From assembly GCA_904394705.1 (NCBI GenBank), contig CAJFNJ010000013.1, positions 1 to 64,000 of the forward strand: DNA of 64,000 nucleotides, in the 5' to 3' direction. The notes under the pieces were generated by a model that was not told the origin of the DNA, searched no databases, and saw only the letters and a list, made by a program, of their open reading frames with translations. Below, piece by piece: positions 5,439 to 12,672 of the stretch. Positions within the stretch are counted from its first letter, which is position 1. Each line of letters begins with the position of its first letter. The DNA is from Avimicrobium caecorum. Lineage in GTDB: Bacteria > Bacillota > Clostridia > Oscillospirales > Ruminococcaceae. A program made the position numbers and the translations under genes.

Positions 5439-8072
5439 TTATTCCGGCCTGGTACCAGTGAAACGGGCTGTGTGTTCCAGACGGTTCAGATCCCGTCCCT
5501 GCCGGTTGTTTTCAGCTATCAGTTCGGAGATCTGTCCCTCGGCCTGCTCCACCTCCAGCTTGAATGCCCGGGCGGAAATACGCAGGGCACCATGCCCCAG
5601 AATGACCATCTGTTCCAGGCCATCAGAAGTGGCAACCCGTACCCGATGTTTCTTGCCGATCTCATAGGTGACCCGCTCGATATAGGCATCAGCAGTTTCG
5701 GCCTCCTTGGTGTATACCACATGAATGCCCTTGTATTTTTCCACCGACCCGGGATTGTTCGGGACTTTATAGGCGTCAAAAACGAGGATCAGCTCGATCT
5801 TCTTGAAGGCCTGAAAGTTTGCCAGAATATCCATCAGCACCAACCGGGCAGCACCAAAATCGGTCCTTGCCAGAGAGGCCAGTTCCTCCCAGGCAAAGAT
5901 GATATTGTAGCCGTCCACCAGCAGATACTCCGGCCCGGTGAGCTGCATCTGCCGTACCGCTGCCTGCTGCATCTCCTGCCGGGCATCGGGACGCCGGGGA
6001 CGCTCCTTCTCCTGCTTGCCATAGGTGCGCTCATAGATCGCTGCCAGCTCCTTATCCTCCGCCAGGGTACCGCCATAGGTGTACCGGCGCAGGGGAGCCG
6101 GTGCAGCTCCACCCTCTGCCGGACGGTCCAGCCGCAGGACACTGTCCAGGTGTTTTTTTCCGTCCACCTCATTCCAGGGCACCACATATCCGGCACCATG
6201 GGCACAGAATACCGAATCACACGGATTTTCCAGGTCCCGATCGCAGTCGTAGCCAATGGAGGCGATGACCTCCTCGGGATTGTGGCAGACATCATATCCC
6301 GCCAGGGTGCAGATCAGCCGTCCGCGTCCCTGGGTGTAGGCAGTGACCTCGGTGGGATAGTCCCGCAGACAGGCTACCGGCGCCCGCCCGGTGAGAATAC
6401 TCATTTCACCATCGGTTTCCGGCGGCGCTACGGTGCCGGACAGCCGCTGCAGGTCGGTCATGGCCCGGCCCACATATTCTGTCGGCACTTCCAAACGGAA
6501 CTGGTACCAGGGCTCCAACAGGATGCTCTCAGCTTTCCGCAGACCCTGACGCACAGCCCGGTAGGTGGCCTGCCGGAAATCTCCGCCCTCGGTGTGCTTG
6601 AGATGCGCCCGCCCGGTGAGCAGCGAAATCTTCATATCCGTGATGGGCGAACCGGTGAGCACGCCCCGATGTGCTTTTTCTTCCAGATGGGTCAGCACCA
6701 GGCGCTGCCAGTTCCGGTCCAGTACATCTTCACTGCACAGGCTCTCAAACTGCAGGCCGCTGCCCCGGGGCGCCGGTTCCAGCAGCAGATGCACCTCGGC
6801 ATAGTGGCGCAGGGGTTCGTAATGTCCTACGCCGATCACCGGTGCGGCAATGGTTTCTTTATAGACAATGCTTCCGGCTCCGAACTGCACCGGGAAGCCG
6901 AACCGCTCCTGGATCATGGTCTGCAGGACTTCCAGCTGAACCTCGCCCATGAGCTGCAGATGGATCTCTCCCAGGCTCTCATTCCAGAGCAGATGGAGCT
7001 GCGGATCTTCCTCCTCCAGCTGCCGGAGTTTCCCCAGCGCCGTATGGGCATCGGGCCCCTGGGGCAGTCCCACCCGGTAGGTCAGTACCGGTTCCAGCGC
7101 CGGCTGTTCCGATTCCGCTTCGATGCCCAGTCCCTGTCCCGGATAGGTCTGGCTCAAGCCGGTGACAGCGCATACCCCGCCTGCCGGGACTTCGTTGACT
7201 GTGGTATATTTTCCGCCGGAATAGATGCGCAGCTGGTCGGCTTTTTCCTCCCAGGCATCGCTGCCGCCGGGACGGCAGCCGGTGAGCAGATCCCGGACCC
7301 GCAGCACGCCGCCGGTGACCTTGAGATGAGTGAGCCGTGCGCCCTGGGTATCCCGGGAGATTTTATAGACCTTGGCGCCGAAAGACGCGGGCCAGACAGC
7401 CGGCTGAATCCACCGTTCCAGACCGGCGATGAGTTCTTCCACGCCGGAAAGCCGCAGCGCGGAGCCAAAATAACAGGGGAAGATCCTCCGTCCGGCAATG
7501 AGCCCCCGGAGGGTCTCCTCAGACAGCGCACCATCGGTGAGATATTCGTCCATAGCAGATTCTTCGGTGAGGGCAGCAGCTTCATAGAAGGCATCGTCCA
7601 TGCGGTCAAAAGCAAGACAGCCTTCACTCAGACGGCGGCGCAGTTCTGCCATACGGACATCGGCATCCGCACCAGGCAGATCCATCTTATTGATAAAGAG
7701 GAACACCGGGATCTGATACCGTTCCAGCAGCCGCCACAGGGTCAGGGTATGAGCCTGGATGCCATCGGTGCCGCTCACCACCAGGACAGCGTAGTCCAGA
7801 ACCTGGAGGGTGCGCTCCATTTCCGCCGAAAAATCCACATGTCCAGGGGTATCCAGCAGAGTGACCTCCAGATCCCCCAGGGTCAGGACGGCCTGTTTTG
7901 AGAATATGGTAATACCCCGCTGACGTTCCAGTGAGAAGTTATCCAGAAAGGCGTCCTGATGATCCACCCGTCCGAATTTCCGGATGCTGCCCGAAAGATA
8001 CAGGAGCCCTTCTGACAGGGTAGTTTTGCCTGCGTCCACATGGGCCAGAATACCGATGACCGCTTTTTTCAT
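5439..8072 (-). CDS. TetM-family translational GTPase fused to a C-terminal NYN (YacP-like) domain
   Basis: 877 residues; I start at the ATG at 8072 because CGGAGGACAGT precedes it, rather than further upstream where no ribosome-binding site exists. The first about 640 residues resemble ribosomal protection proteins (TetM/TetO/TetW) and EF-G: P-loop AHVDAGKT at 10-17, RGITIF near 52, DTPGH at 74-78, NKMD at 128-131, then the EF-G-like domains. From about residue 716 (YLLVDGYNIIFAW) runs a YacP-like NYN domain with the expected acidic residues (VDGYN, LVFDAYK, ETADAYIE, TSDGLEQ), a fold of PIN-type RNases. The family acts on stalled or drug-bound ribosomes. Whether this copy gives tetracycline resistance cannot be read from sequence; a housekeeping ribosome-rescue and RNA-cutting role is an alternative. 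Confidence 0.88.
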   Translation of the reverse strand: MKKAVIGILAHVDAGKTTLSEGLLYLSGSIRKFGRVDHQDAFLDNFSLERQRGITIFSKQAVLTLGDLEVTLLDTPGHVDFSAEMERTLQVLDYAVLVVSGTDGIQAHTLTLWRLLERYQIPVFLFINKMDLPGADADVRMAELRRRLSEGCLAFDRMDDAFYEAAALTEESAMDEYLTDGALSEETLRGLIAGRRIFPCYFGSALRLSGVEELIAGLERWIQPAVWPASFGAKVYKISRDTQGARLTHLKVTGGVLRVRDLLTGCRPGGSDAWEEKADQLRIYSGGKYTTVNEVPAGGVCAVTGLSQTYPGQGLGIEAESEQPALEPVLTYRVGLPQGPDAHTALGKLRQLEEEDPQLHLLWNESLGEIHLQLMGEVQLEVLQTMIQERFGFPVQFGAGSIVYKETIAAPVIGVGHYEPLRHYAEVHLLLEPAPRGSGLQFESLCSEDVLDRNWQRLVLTHLEEKAHRGVLTGSPITDMKISLLTGRAHLKHTEGGDFRQATYRAVRQGLRKAESILLEPWYQFRLEVPTEYVGRAMTDLQRLSGTVAPPETDGEMSILTGRAPVACLRDYPTEVTAYTQGRGRLICTLAGYDVCHNPEEVIASIGYDCDRDLENPCDSVFCAHGAGYVVPWNEVDGKKHLDSVLRLDRPAEGGAAPAPLRRYTYGGTLAEDKELAAIYERTYGKQEKERPRRPDARQEMQQAAVRQMQLTGPEYLLVDGYNIIFAWEELASLARTDFGAARLVLMDILANFQAFKKIELILVFDAYKVPNNPGSVEKYKGIHVVYTKEAETADAYIERVTYEIGKKHRVRVATSDGLEQMVILGHGALRISARAFKLEVEQAEGQISELIAENNRQGRDLNRLEHTARFTGTRPE

Positions 8073-8379
8073 ACTGTCCTCCGAAAAAACCGCCCTCAGA
8101 AGGCGGCAAGTACCGGATTCTATTGTAACACAGATTGACCGGAAAAGAAATCTCCGGCAAGAGGGGAAGCACTGAGAAGAAAGTTTCCACGAAAAGTTTT
8201 CCACAAAGTGAAGAACTCAGGCCGGAAATTTTCCAAAATATGCAGGAAAAATGACAAAATAGAGCGAAAATTCCCCTCGAATTGCCCGGAAAATGCAGGT
8301 TTTTCCTCCAAAATGGCAGGAACAGGCAGAAAAAACTGAGAAAATTACAGAAAAATTACAAAAAGGCATCAAAAAAGGG
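8073..8379. other. AT-richer upstream region of the first NPDTGR gene
   Basis: No gene. It contains TTTCCAC motifs near 8179 and 8197 and a TTTCCACAAAGTG...CCGG segment that resembles the start of the 144-base repeat units upstream of the paralog at 47.5 kb (TTTCCACAGAGTGCAAAAGT). TTACAAAAAG near 8356 also recurs before the second promoter. A shared control region is inferred. Confidence 0.4.
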
Positions 8380-8406
8380 TTGACAAAGTGCGGGGGGGGG
8401 TATAAT
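8380..8406 (+). promoter_or_regulatory. promoter with G9 tract in the spacer
   Basis: A perfect TTGACA (8380-8385) and a perfect TATAAT (8401-8406) are separated by only 15 bases, nine of them one run of G (8392-8400). The paralog promoter at 47413-47441 begins with the same bases but has a 17-base spacer. Two extra G would bring this promoter to the optimum, so slippage in the tract could switch it. Confidence 0.8.
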
Positions 8407-8486
8407 GGCCTTACAGCAACAGATTTTCAATCGACGGGAAAATTTGTTGATTGTTACACAGAAAATTTTTTAGGAGGAAAACAAAC

Positions 8487-9479
8487 ATGAAGAAGATTTT
8501 TGCTCTTGCTCTGGCTGCCGTTATGACAGCTGGCATGACAACTGTTGCCTTCGCTAAGAACGAAGAGACCCCTTATCTCGTGAATGCTGATGGCAATACA
8601 AATATGTATATCCTGAACGACGGCGAAGCCGCTGCTAAGGATATCGTTGGCAACGATGGCTATGTAGAGGGCGGCGATGAGATCGCTATCCCTGTATCCC
8701 TGGACAAGAAAGCTTGGTACACTATTGACTCCGACTTCGACAAGAAGCTCGTTACCGATGAGGACTGGGATGTGAACAAGGCTGACACCGAGTTCCGCTT
8801 TGTAAAGTATGCTGCTGATACCGGTCTTGGCGGTGAGAAGGCAGTACGCGTATACTCTCTGGTTATCACTGTTCCCGAGAACGACACCAACAAGGTCGTA
8901 GACCTGGCTGGTTCTGTTTCCATCGGTAAGACTAAGAGCGATGCCAAGAAGGCTGACAAGGCTGATGTTTCCGTTTCCATCGCTCCCGCTGCTCAGGAGG
9001 TTTTGACCTACAACGGTGAAACCCTGGTAGCTGGCGAGACCGGTATCTACAAGTTTGACGAAGATGGCGAGATCGACATCGAGTTCGGCGATCAGGCTAT
9101 GTTCACCGTTGATGTAACTGGCCAGGGCAAGCTGAACCTCGCTTGGAACACCGACTTCGACAAGGAATTCGCTGCAATGTATGACTATGCCAACATTGAC
9201 TTCGTTACCTTCGTAGGCACTCCTGCTTTCAACAAGACCGGTACTCTGTACATCTACGCTGACGAGGACGAGTTCGTATACGAAGTAACCGCTGACGGCG
9301 CCAAGGCTGTTAAGGCTGAGTGGAACGAGGACTACGAGGCTTGGGAGCTGAAGACCAGAACCCTGAAGAGCTACGCTATCTCTGATGTAGAGCTGGACGA
9401 GAAGACCGTTACCGAGGATAAGGACAATGCTTCCAGCACCACCGATGGCGGCAAGGAGAACCCGGACACAGGTCGGTAA
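8487..9479 (+). CDS. secreted protein of the NPDTGR-tailed family, member 1
   Basis: 330 residues. The start at 8487 follows TAGGAGGAAAACAAAC and gives a clear Sec signal (MKKIFALALAAVMTAGMTTV, cut after AFA). The mature part is acidic and beta-rich. Its last about 120 residues are nearly the same as in the protein at 47515, sharing VDVTGQGKLNL, EFAAMYDYANIDF, VYEVTADGAK and KTRTLKSYAISDVEL. It ends in NPDTGR and stops: the NPxTG-type sorting motif without the hydrophobic segment and basic tail that sortase substrates need. Codon use (GCT, GTT, GAC, AAG) is like the ribosomal protein genes, so strong expression is likely. The function is unknown; an abundant surface or matrix protein is my guess. 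Confidence 0.8.
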   Translation: MKKIFALALAAVMTAGMTTVAFAKNEETPYLVNADGNTNMYILNDGEAAAKDIVGNDGYVEGGDEIAIPVSLDKKAWYTIDSDFDKKLVTDEDWDVNKADTEFRFVKYAADTGLGGEKAVRVYSLVITVPENDTNKVVDLAGSVSIGKTKSDAKKADKADVSVSIAPAAQEVLTYNGETLVAGETGIYKFDEDGEIDIEFGDQAMFTVDVTGQGKLNLAWNTDFDKEFAAMYDYANIDFVTFVGTPAFNKTGTLYIYADEDEFVYEVTADGAKAVKAEWNEDYEAWELKTRTLKSYAISDVELDEKTVTEDKDNASSTTDGGKENPDTGR

Positions 9480-9486
9480 ACCGACC
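9471..9486. repeat. palindrome around the stop codon
   Basis: GGTCGGT-aa-ACCGACC: the last codon and the TAA stop lie inside a perfect 7-base hairpin. The same arrangement with different bases occurs at the ends of the genes at 47.5 and 50.7 kb. Confidence 0.7.
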
Positions 9487-9496
9487 TTTAGTCCTA

Positions 9497-9528
9497 GCGA
9501 ATTTCACGCAAGCGTGAAATATCGCCGG
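9497..9528. repeat. hairpin element H, copy 1
   Basis: GCGA, arm ATTTCACGC, loop AA, arm GCGTGAAAT, then ATCGCCGG. The outer GCGA can pair with TCGC. Three more copies with different but matching arms lie at 48565, 51907 and 51984. Confidence 0.7.
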
Positions 9529-9615
9529 GTTTGCGGTAGGTCATAAATGACTTATCCACCTGCGAATTTTAAGCACCTGCCTGTCATGCGTCGAGTGCGG
9601 GCAGGCGGCATGGAA
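9529..9615. other. 3' region of NPDTGR gene 1
   Basis: It contains GTCAT-aa-ATGAC and the words CTTATCCACCTGCGA, the latter also present behind gene 2 at 48615-48629. No gene is seen. Confidence 0.4.
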
Positions 9616-9650
9616 GGGAGCGTTCCCAGCCGGGGACGCTCCTTTCTGTT
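9616..9650 (+). terminator. intrinsic terminator behind NPDTGR gene 1
   Basis: GGAGCGT and ACGCTCC enclose a second short stem and are followed by TTTCTGTT. Confidence 0.7.
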
Positions 9651-9681
9651 AAAACCAGGAACACAGGCTCCCGGTTTTAAC
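9648..9681. repeat. inverted repeat
   Basis: GTTAAAACC and GGTTTTAAC flank 16 bases directly behind the terminator. Its role is not known. Confidence 0.4.
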
Positions 9682-9848
9682 AGAGGGGATTTCCCTCCGC
9701 TATCCTGCCAAAACAAGACCTCTGGCTGTCCTGTACGAGAGCAAGTGTCGGCTTCTGGTCGTTTTGGGGAAACAGGGTGTTTTACCGGTGCGGCTCTCTC
9801 CAAATTTTAGCCCCCGGTCTGAAATATCCTTTGTTTCTTTTCTTCCTG

Positions 9849-9884
9849 GAACTTCCGCAGTTTTTCTGCGGGAGTTCTTTTTTA
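9849..9884 (+). terminator. intrinsic terminator
   Basis: GAACTTCCGCAG pairs with CTGCGGGAGTTC across TTTTT and is followed by TTTTTT. It is a second plus-strand stop about 370 bases behind gene 1; no gene lies between. Confidence 0.65.
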
Positions 9885-9888
9885 TGCA

Positions 9889-9924
9889 GAAAAAGAGGCT
9901 CTCCCGGGGGAGAGCCTCCTTTTA
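9889..9924. terminator. bidirectional terminator
   Basis: AGGCTCTCCC and GGGAGAGCCT are flanked by an A run and a T run. It ends the minus-strand decarboxylase-like gene. Confidence 0.75.
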
Positions 9925-9938
9925 TTGCGGGGATTCGC

Positions 9939-11174
9939 TTATTCAGCAATCATGCTGCCGTCTGCGCACAGCAGGAACTGTCCGGGAGCCGGCTGGGACG
10001 AGAACTGTACCGGAGTGAGCACATAGGCATAGCTGCCTGCCTTGGTGATGGCAAGGATATCGCCTACCTTGGCCTTGGGCAGGGTGATGCCGGCTGCCAT
10101 GATGTCGGTACCGGTGCAGAGGTTGCCCACCAGATTTACCTTCTCCGAAGCGGTCTCGTCGGTGAGCAGCTCGAAGTCAAAGGCGTCCATCTTGGTGAAG
10201 AGCGGCTCATTTCCCTTGGCAACAGCGCCTTCGGGCAGATAAGCAGCGATCAGCCGTGCCAGCGACGGACGGATAAAGCCATTGAGGGTGCTCTGTACCA
10301 TGACAAACTTGGTGCCATAGCTCTCCTTGACATCCACAACCCTGGTGACATAATAACCCGCAGTGCAGACTGCATAGCGTCCGGTTTCAATGATTACCCG
10401 CACGCCGCCCAGCTTCTGACGGAGTTCTGCCAGCATAGCGGCGCTTTCTGCGCCCAGGGCAGCAGTGTCCAGATCAGTATCGTTTTCAGTGGAGTAAGCC
10501 ACGCCGATACCGCCGCCCATGTTGATGAATTCCATCTTCATGCCCAGCTTGTCGATGCATTTCTGGGCCAGAGCAAACATATTGGCATAGTATTTCTTGA
10601 GCACTTCCACATGGAGCTCCTGGCTGCGGGCATGGACATGGATACCGATCAGCTCGATATTGGGCAGCTTTGCGAAGTCATAGGCAAAGAGCTGATCCTC
10701 ATCAATACCGAACTTACCGGCAGCACCGTGATCGGCGTCCATGGTGAAATCGGGGTTGACCCGGACACCAACGCCCAGCTTGATACCCTTTTCACCTGCC
10801 AGCTTGTTGATGAGTTCCAGCTCATGCAGGCTGTCGGCGATAAGAATGGCATGATCCATGGCGCCCCGGAGATCCCGTTCGGTCTTACCGGGTGCCGAAT
10901 AGAGGATCTTCTCCTTGGGCAGACCATATTCCACACCGATCTCCACTTCCCGCAGAGAAGCGGCATCCAGTCCCAGACCTTCGCCCAGAATGGTCTTTAC
11001 CACCGGCAGGAAGGGATTGGTCTTGATGGAATAGAGGAACTCAAAGTCGGGGAAATCCCGATGGAGCCGCCGTACCTGACCGAGAATGGTCTCCTGGTCA
11101 TAGAGGTAGAAGGGGTTTTCCAGTTCTGCCATTTTGTTTTTCATCGCCTGTGTGATGCGTGTATTTCCGATCAT
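9939..11174 (-). CDS. fold-III PLP-dependent decarboxylase (LysA/ornithine decarboxylase-like)
   Basis: 411 residues when started at the ATG at 11174, which follows AAAGAAGG; an upstream extension of 29 codons has no ribosome-binding site. The PLP lysine is K51 in YSIKTNPF. The phosphate-binding glycines (NMGGGIGVAY) and the histidine in IHVHARS are present, followed by the beta-barrel domain. Two signature motifs deviate: the usual EPGR is ETGR and the usual C-x-S-x-D of the second subunit's active site is CTGTD. The family decarboxylates diaminopimelate, ornithine/lysine or related D-centred amino acids. The changed motifs argue against plain LysA, and no lysine gene is adjacent, so the substrate is open. 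Confidence 0.75.
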   Translation of the reverse strand: MIGNTRITQAMKNKMAELENPFYLYDQETILGQVRRLHRDFPDFEFLYSIKTNPFLPVVKTILGEGLGLDAASLREVEIGVEYGLPKEKILYSAPGKTERDLRGAMDHAILIADSLHELELINKLAGEKGIKLGVGVRVNPDFTMDADHGAAGKFGIDEDQLFAYDFAKLPNIELIGIHVHARSQELHVEVLKKYYANMFALAQKCIDKLGMKMEFINMGGGIGVAYSTENDTDLDTAALGAESAAMLAELRQKLGGVRVIIETGRYAVCTAGYYVTRVVDVKESYGTKFVMVQSTLNGFIRPSLARLIAAYLPEGAVAKGNEPLFTKMDAFDFELLTDETASEKVNLVGNLCTGTDIMAAGITLPKAKVGDILAITKAGSYAYVLTPVQFSSQPAPGQFLLCADGSMIAE

Positions 11175-11298
11175 ACAGAAAACCTTCTTTCGCAGTAAAT
11201 TCCCGAGCCGGCGCGCGGCTCTGTCTGTTTTCATTTTACCATCCCAAAGTGCCATTGACAAACCGAAAAAATCCCCCGCTTTTCGGTGAATCTGCCAA

Positions 11299-11341
11299 TA
11301 AAAAACACCGGCAGAGCCAGGAAAGGCATTGCCGGTGTCGG
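11299..11341 (-). terminator. terminator of the SdpI/SdpR-like operon
   Basis: On the minus strand GACACCGGCA and TGCCGGTGT are followed by TTTTTTATT, 23 bases behind the SdpI-like gene. Confidence 0.75.
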
Positions 11342-11363
11342 ATGGGGGCAGAATCCCGGGGAA

Positions 11364-12020
11364 TCAGTGTCCGGGGTTGGGATTTTCCTGCCGCCAGAGC
11401 AGGAAGGAGTAGGCAGTGGGCACCAGTCCCAGCACCAGGAAGATCGCCACAGCCGGTGCGTACAGGGCCATTTGCTCCAGCGGGGAAAGCCCCAGCAGGA
11501 ACAGCACCAGTCCCCCGGCAAACCAGAGTTTGCCTGCCATGCGATGGGTGCGTTTCCAGACGGTTTCGCTGGAGAGGGTCCACATATTGCGGATGCCAAA
11601 GGCAAAGTTGCTGCCGGCTTTGGGCATAAAGTTGCCCATCATGGCAAAGAGCAGCCCGATGGCGGCAAAGACCAGGTTTTCCACCCGCAGACTGCCGGGG
11701 CGGAGGGATTCGGCGATGATCAGCCCGGTCATCATCAGCAAAAACAGGTTCACGCCGCCTGCCAGCAGATTGTACCGGCTGCCCAACCGGTCATAGTTCC
11801 GGCGGCGGGGGTCCACCATGGGCAGCAGGGTAAAGAGCAGCGCAATTACCGGGCCCAGTCCGCCGATAATCCAGATGGTGGCCTTGGGGCCATATTTGGT
11901 GATCTCGCCGTTATTGAAGTTGGTGGGGATCAGCTCGGGCAGCTGGGGATAAAACCACAGACAGAGCAGGAGCGGCAGCAAAGCTGTCACCCACAGGAAT
12001 ACCATATTTTTGCGAATCAT
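11364..12020 (-). CDS. SdpI-like (DUF1648) membrane protein
   Basis: 218 residues with about six membrane segments. The N-terminus (WFYPQLPELIPTNFN, then GPKATIWIIGG) is the DUF1648 signature, and the second half (FMPKAGSNFAFGIRNMWTLSS, VWKRTHRMAGKLW) is the SdpI domain. In Bacillus subtilis SdpI gives immunity to the SDP toxin and binds its own ArsR-type repressor SdpR. No toxin gene is in reach here, so a homeostatic or orphan immunity role is possible. It overlaps the upstream regulator gene by four bases (ATGA). Confidence 0.82.
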   Translation of the reverse strand: MIRKNMVFLWVTALLPLLLCLWFYPQLPELIPTNFNNGEITKYGPKATIWIIGGLGPVIALLFTLLPMVDPRRRNYDRLGSRYNLLAGGVNLFLLMMTGLIIAESLRPGSLRVENLVFAAIGLLFAMMGNFMPKAGSNFAFGIRNMWTLSSETVWKRTHRMAGKLWFAGGLVLFLLGLSPLEQMALYAPAVAIFLVLGLVPTAYSFLLWRQENPNPGH

Positions 12021-12289
12021 GTTTTGTCGCCCTCCCTCAGGGATGTCACCCAGGTCAGGATCTCGTCAATGACCGAGGTGTTGATCTCATAATAGATGTG
12101 TTTGCCCTCCCGCTGGTCAATGACCAGCTCCGCCTGGCGCAGCATTGCCAGATGATGGGATACCGTAGCGGCACTCAAATCAAAGGCGGAAGCAATCTCT
12201 CCGGCAGTGAGCCTGCCATTCTTCAGCCGCTCCAGAATCGCCCGGCGGGTGGGATCGCTCAGTGCTTTGAAGGTCTGATGAAAGCCCAT
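12017..12289 (-). CDS. ArsR/SdpR-family transcriptional repressor
   Basis: 90 residues, a winged-helix ArsR protein: FKALSDPTRRAILERLKNGRLTAGEIA, helix-turn-helix DLSAATVSHHLAMLRQAELV, wing REGKHIYYEIN. The metal-binding cysteines of metal-sensing ArsR members are absent, as in SdpR. Start ATG behind GGAGGGGACTGT. It heads a two-gene operon with the SdpI-like protein and probably binds the palindrome at its own transcription start. Confidence 0.88.
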   Translation of the reverse strand: MGFHQTFKALSDPTRRAILERLKNGRLTAGEIASAFDLSAATVSHHLAMLRQAELVIDQREGKHIYYEINTSVIDEILTWVTSLREGDKT

Positions 12290-12307
12290 ACAGTCCCCTC
12301 CTTTACA

Positions 12308-12325
12308 TTTCGATAGCTATCTAAA
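12308..12325. promoter_or_regulatory. operator palindrome of the SdpR-like repressor
   Basis: TTTCGATAGCTATCTAAA is a near-perfect inverted repeat around GATAGCTATC. It covers the expected transcription start on the minus strand, just past the -10 box, a place where a bound repressor blocks transcription. Confidence 0.65.
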
Positions 12326-12329
12326 TGAT

Positions 12330-12358
12330 ATTGTAGCCATTGGGCTGGCAAATGTCAA
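12330..12358 (-). promoter_or_regulatory. promoter of the SdpR/SdpI-like operon
   Basis: On the minus strand TTGACA (12358-12353) and TACAAT (12335-12330) are 17 bases apart. Confidence 0.75.
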
Positions 12359-12672
12359 GAACATTTTGATAATTGTCAAATTGTTCCTTGAATTGTGGAT
12401 ATTTTATTTACTATATACAACATATTGTGCTTTTGTTTTGCCTGAATCGACTTTATATACAGGATTTGAACGGCATAGTGTACTGTGTTTGTATAGTTTG
12501 CGGATTGTATTTCAGGCCAAAAATCCGTATACTTAAATCAGGCCGATTCTCCACCTTCGGCAGAAGTCCGGCAGGAGAAGTTCCTGTCTTTACGGACACT
12601 GAATCTTTCAAACGGGCCGGTTTCCCATACAGGAATTCCGGCGGGATTTTGATACATGCAGGAGGAAACTAA
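12359..12672. other. upstream region of pflB
   Basis: About 310 bases, AT-rich in the first half, with no gene. TTTATATACAGG near 12452 and GTATAGTTTG near 12492 are weak promoter candidates. A clear ribosome-binding site (GCAGGAGGAAACTAA) precedes pflB. Confidence 0.4.

Noticed and set aside
5472..7901. Open frame of about 800 codons opposite the GTPase-NYN gene
   Set aside because: Composition effect of a GC-rich gene; the reverse strand has complete GTPase motifs.
5439..8072. Acquired mobile tetracycline resistance gene
   Set aside because: No mobile element borders it, base composition matches the neighbours and the NYN fusion is not part of mobile tet genes; a chromosomal homolog fits better.
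8170..8210. TTTTCCACA-like words as DnaA boxes and a replication origin
   Set aside because: Only one or two imperfect boxes, no dnaA/dnaN genes and no AT-rich unwinding region; the words belong to the upstream region shared with the paralog.
9648..9681. Transposon end or attachment site
   Set aside because: A single short inverted repeat without transposase, integrase or target duplication.
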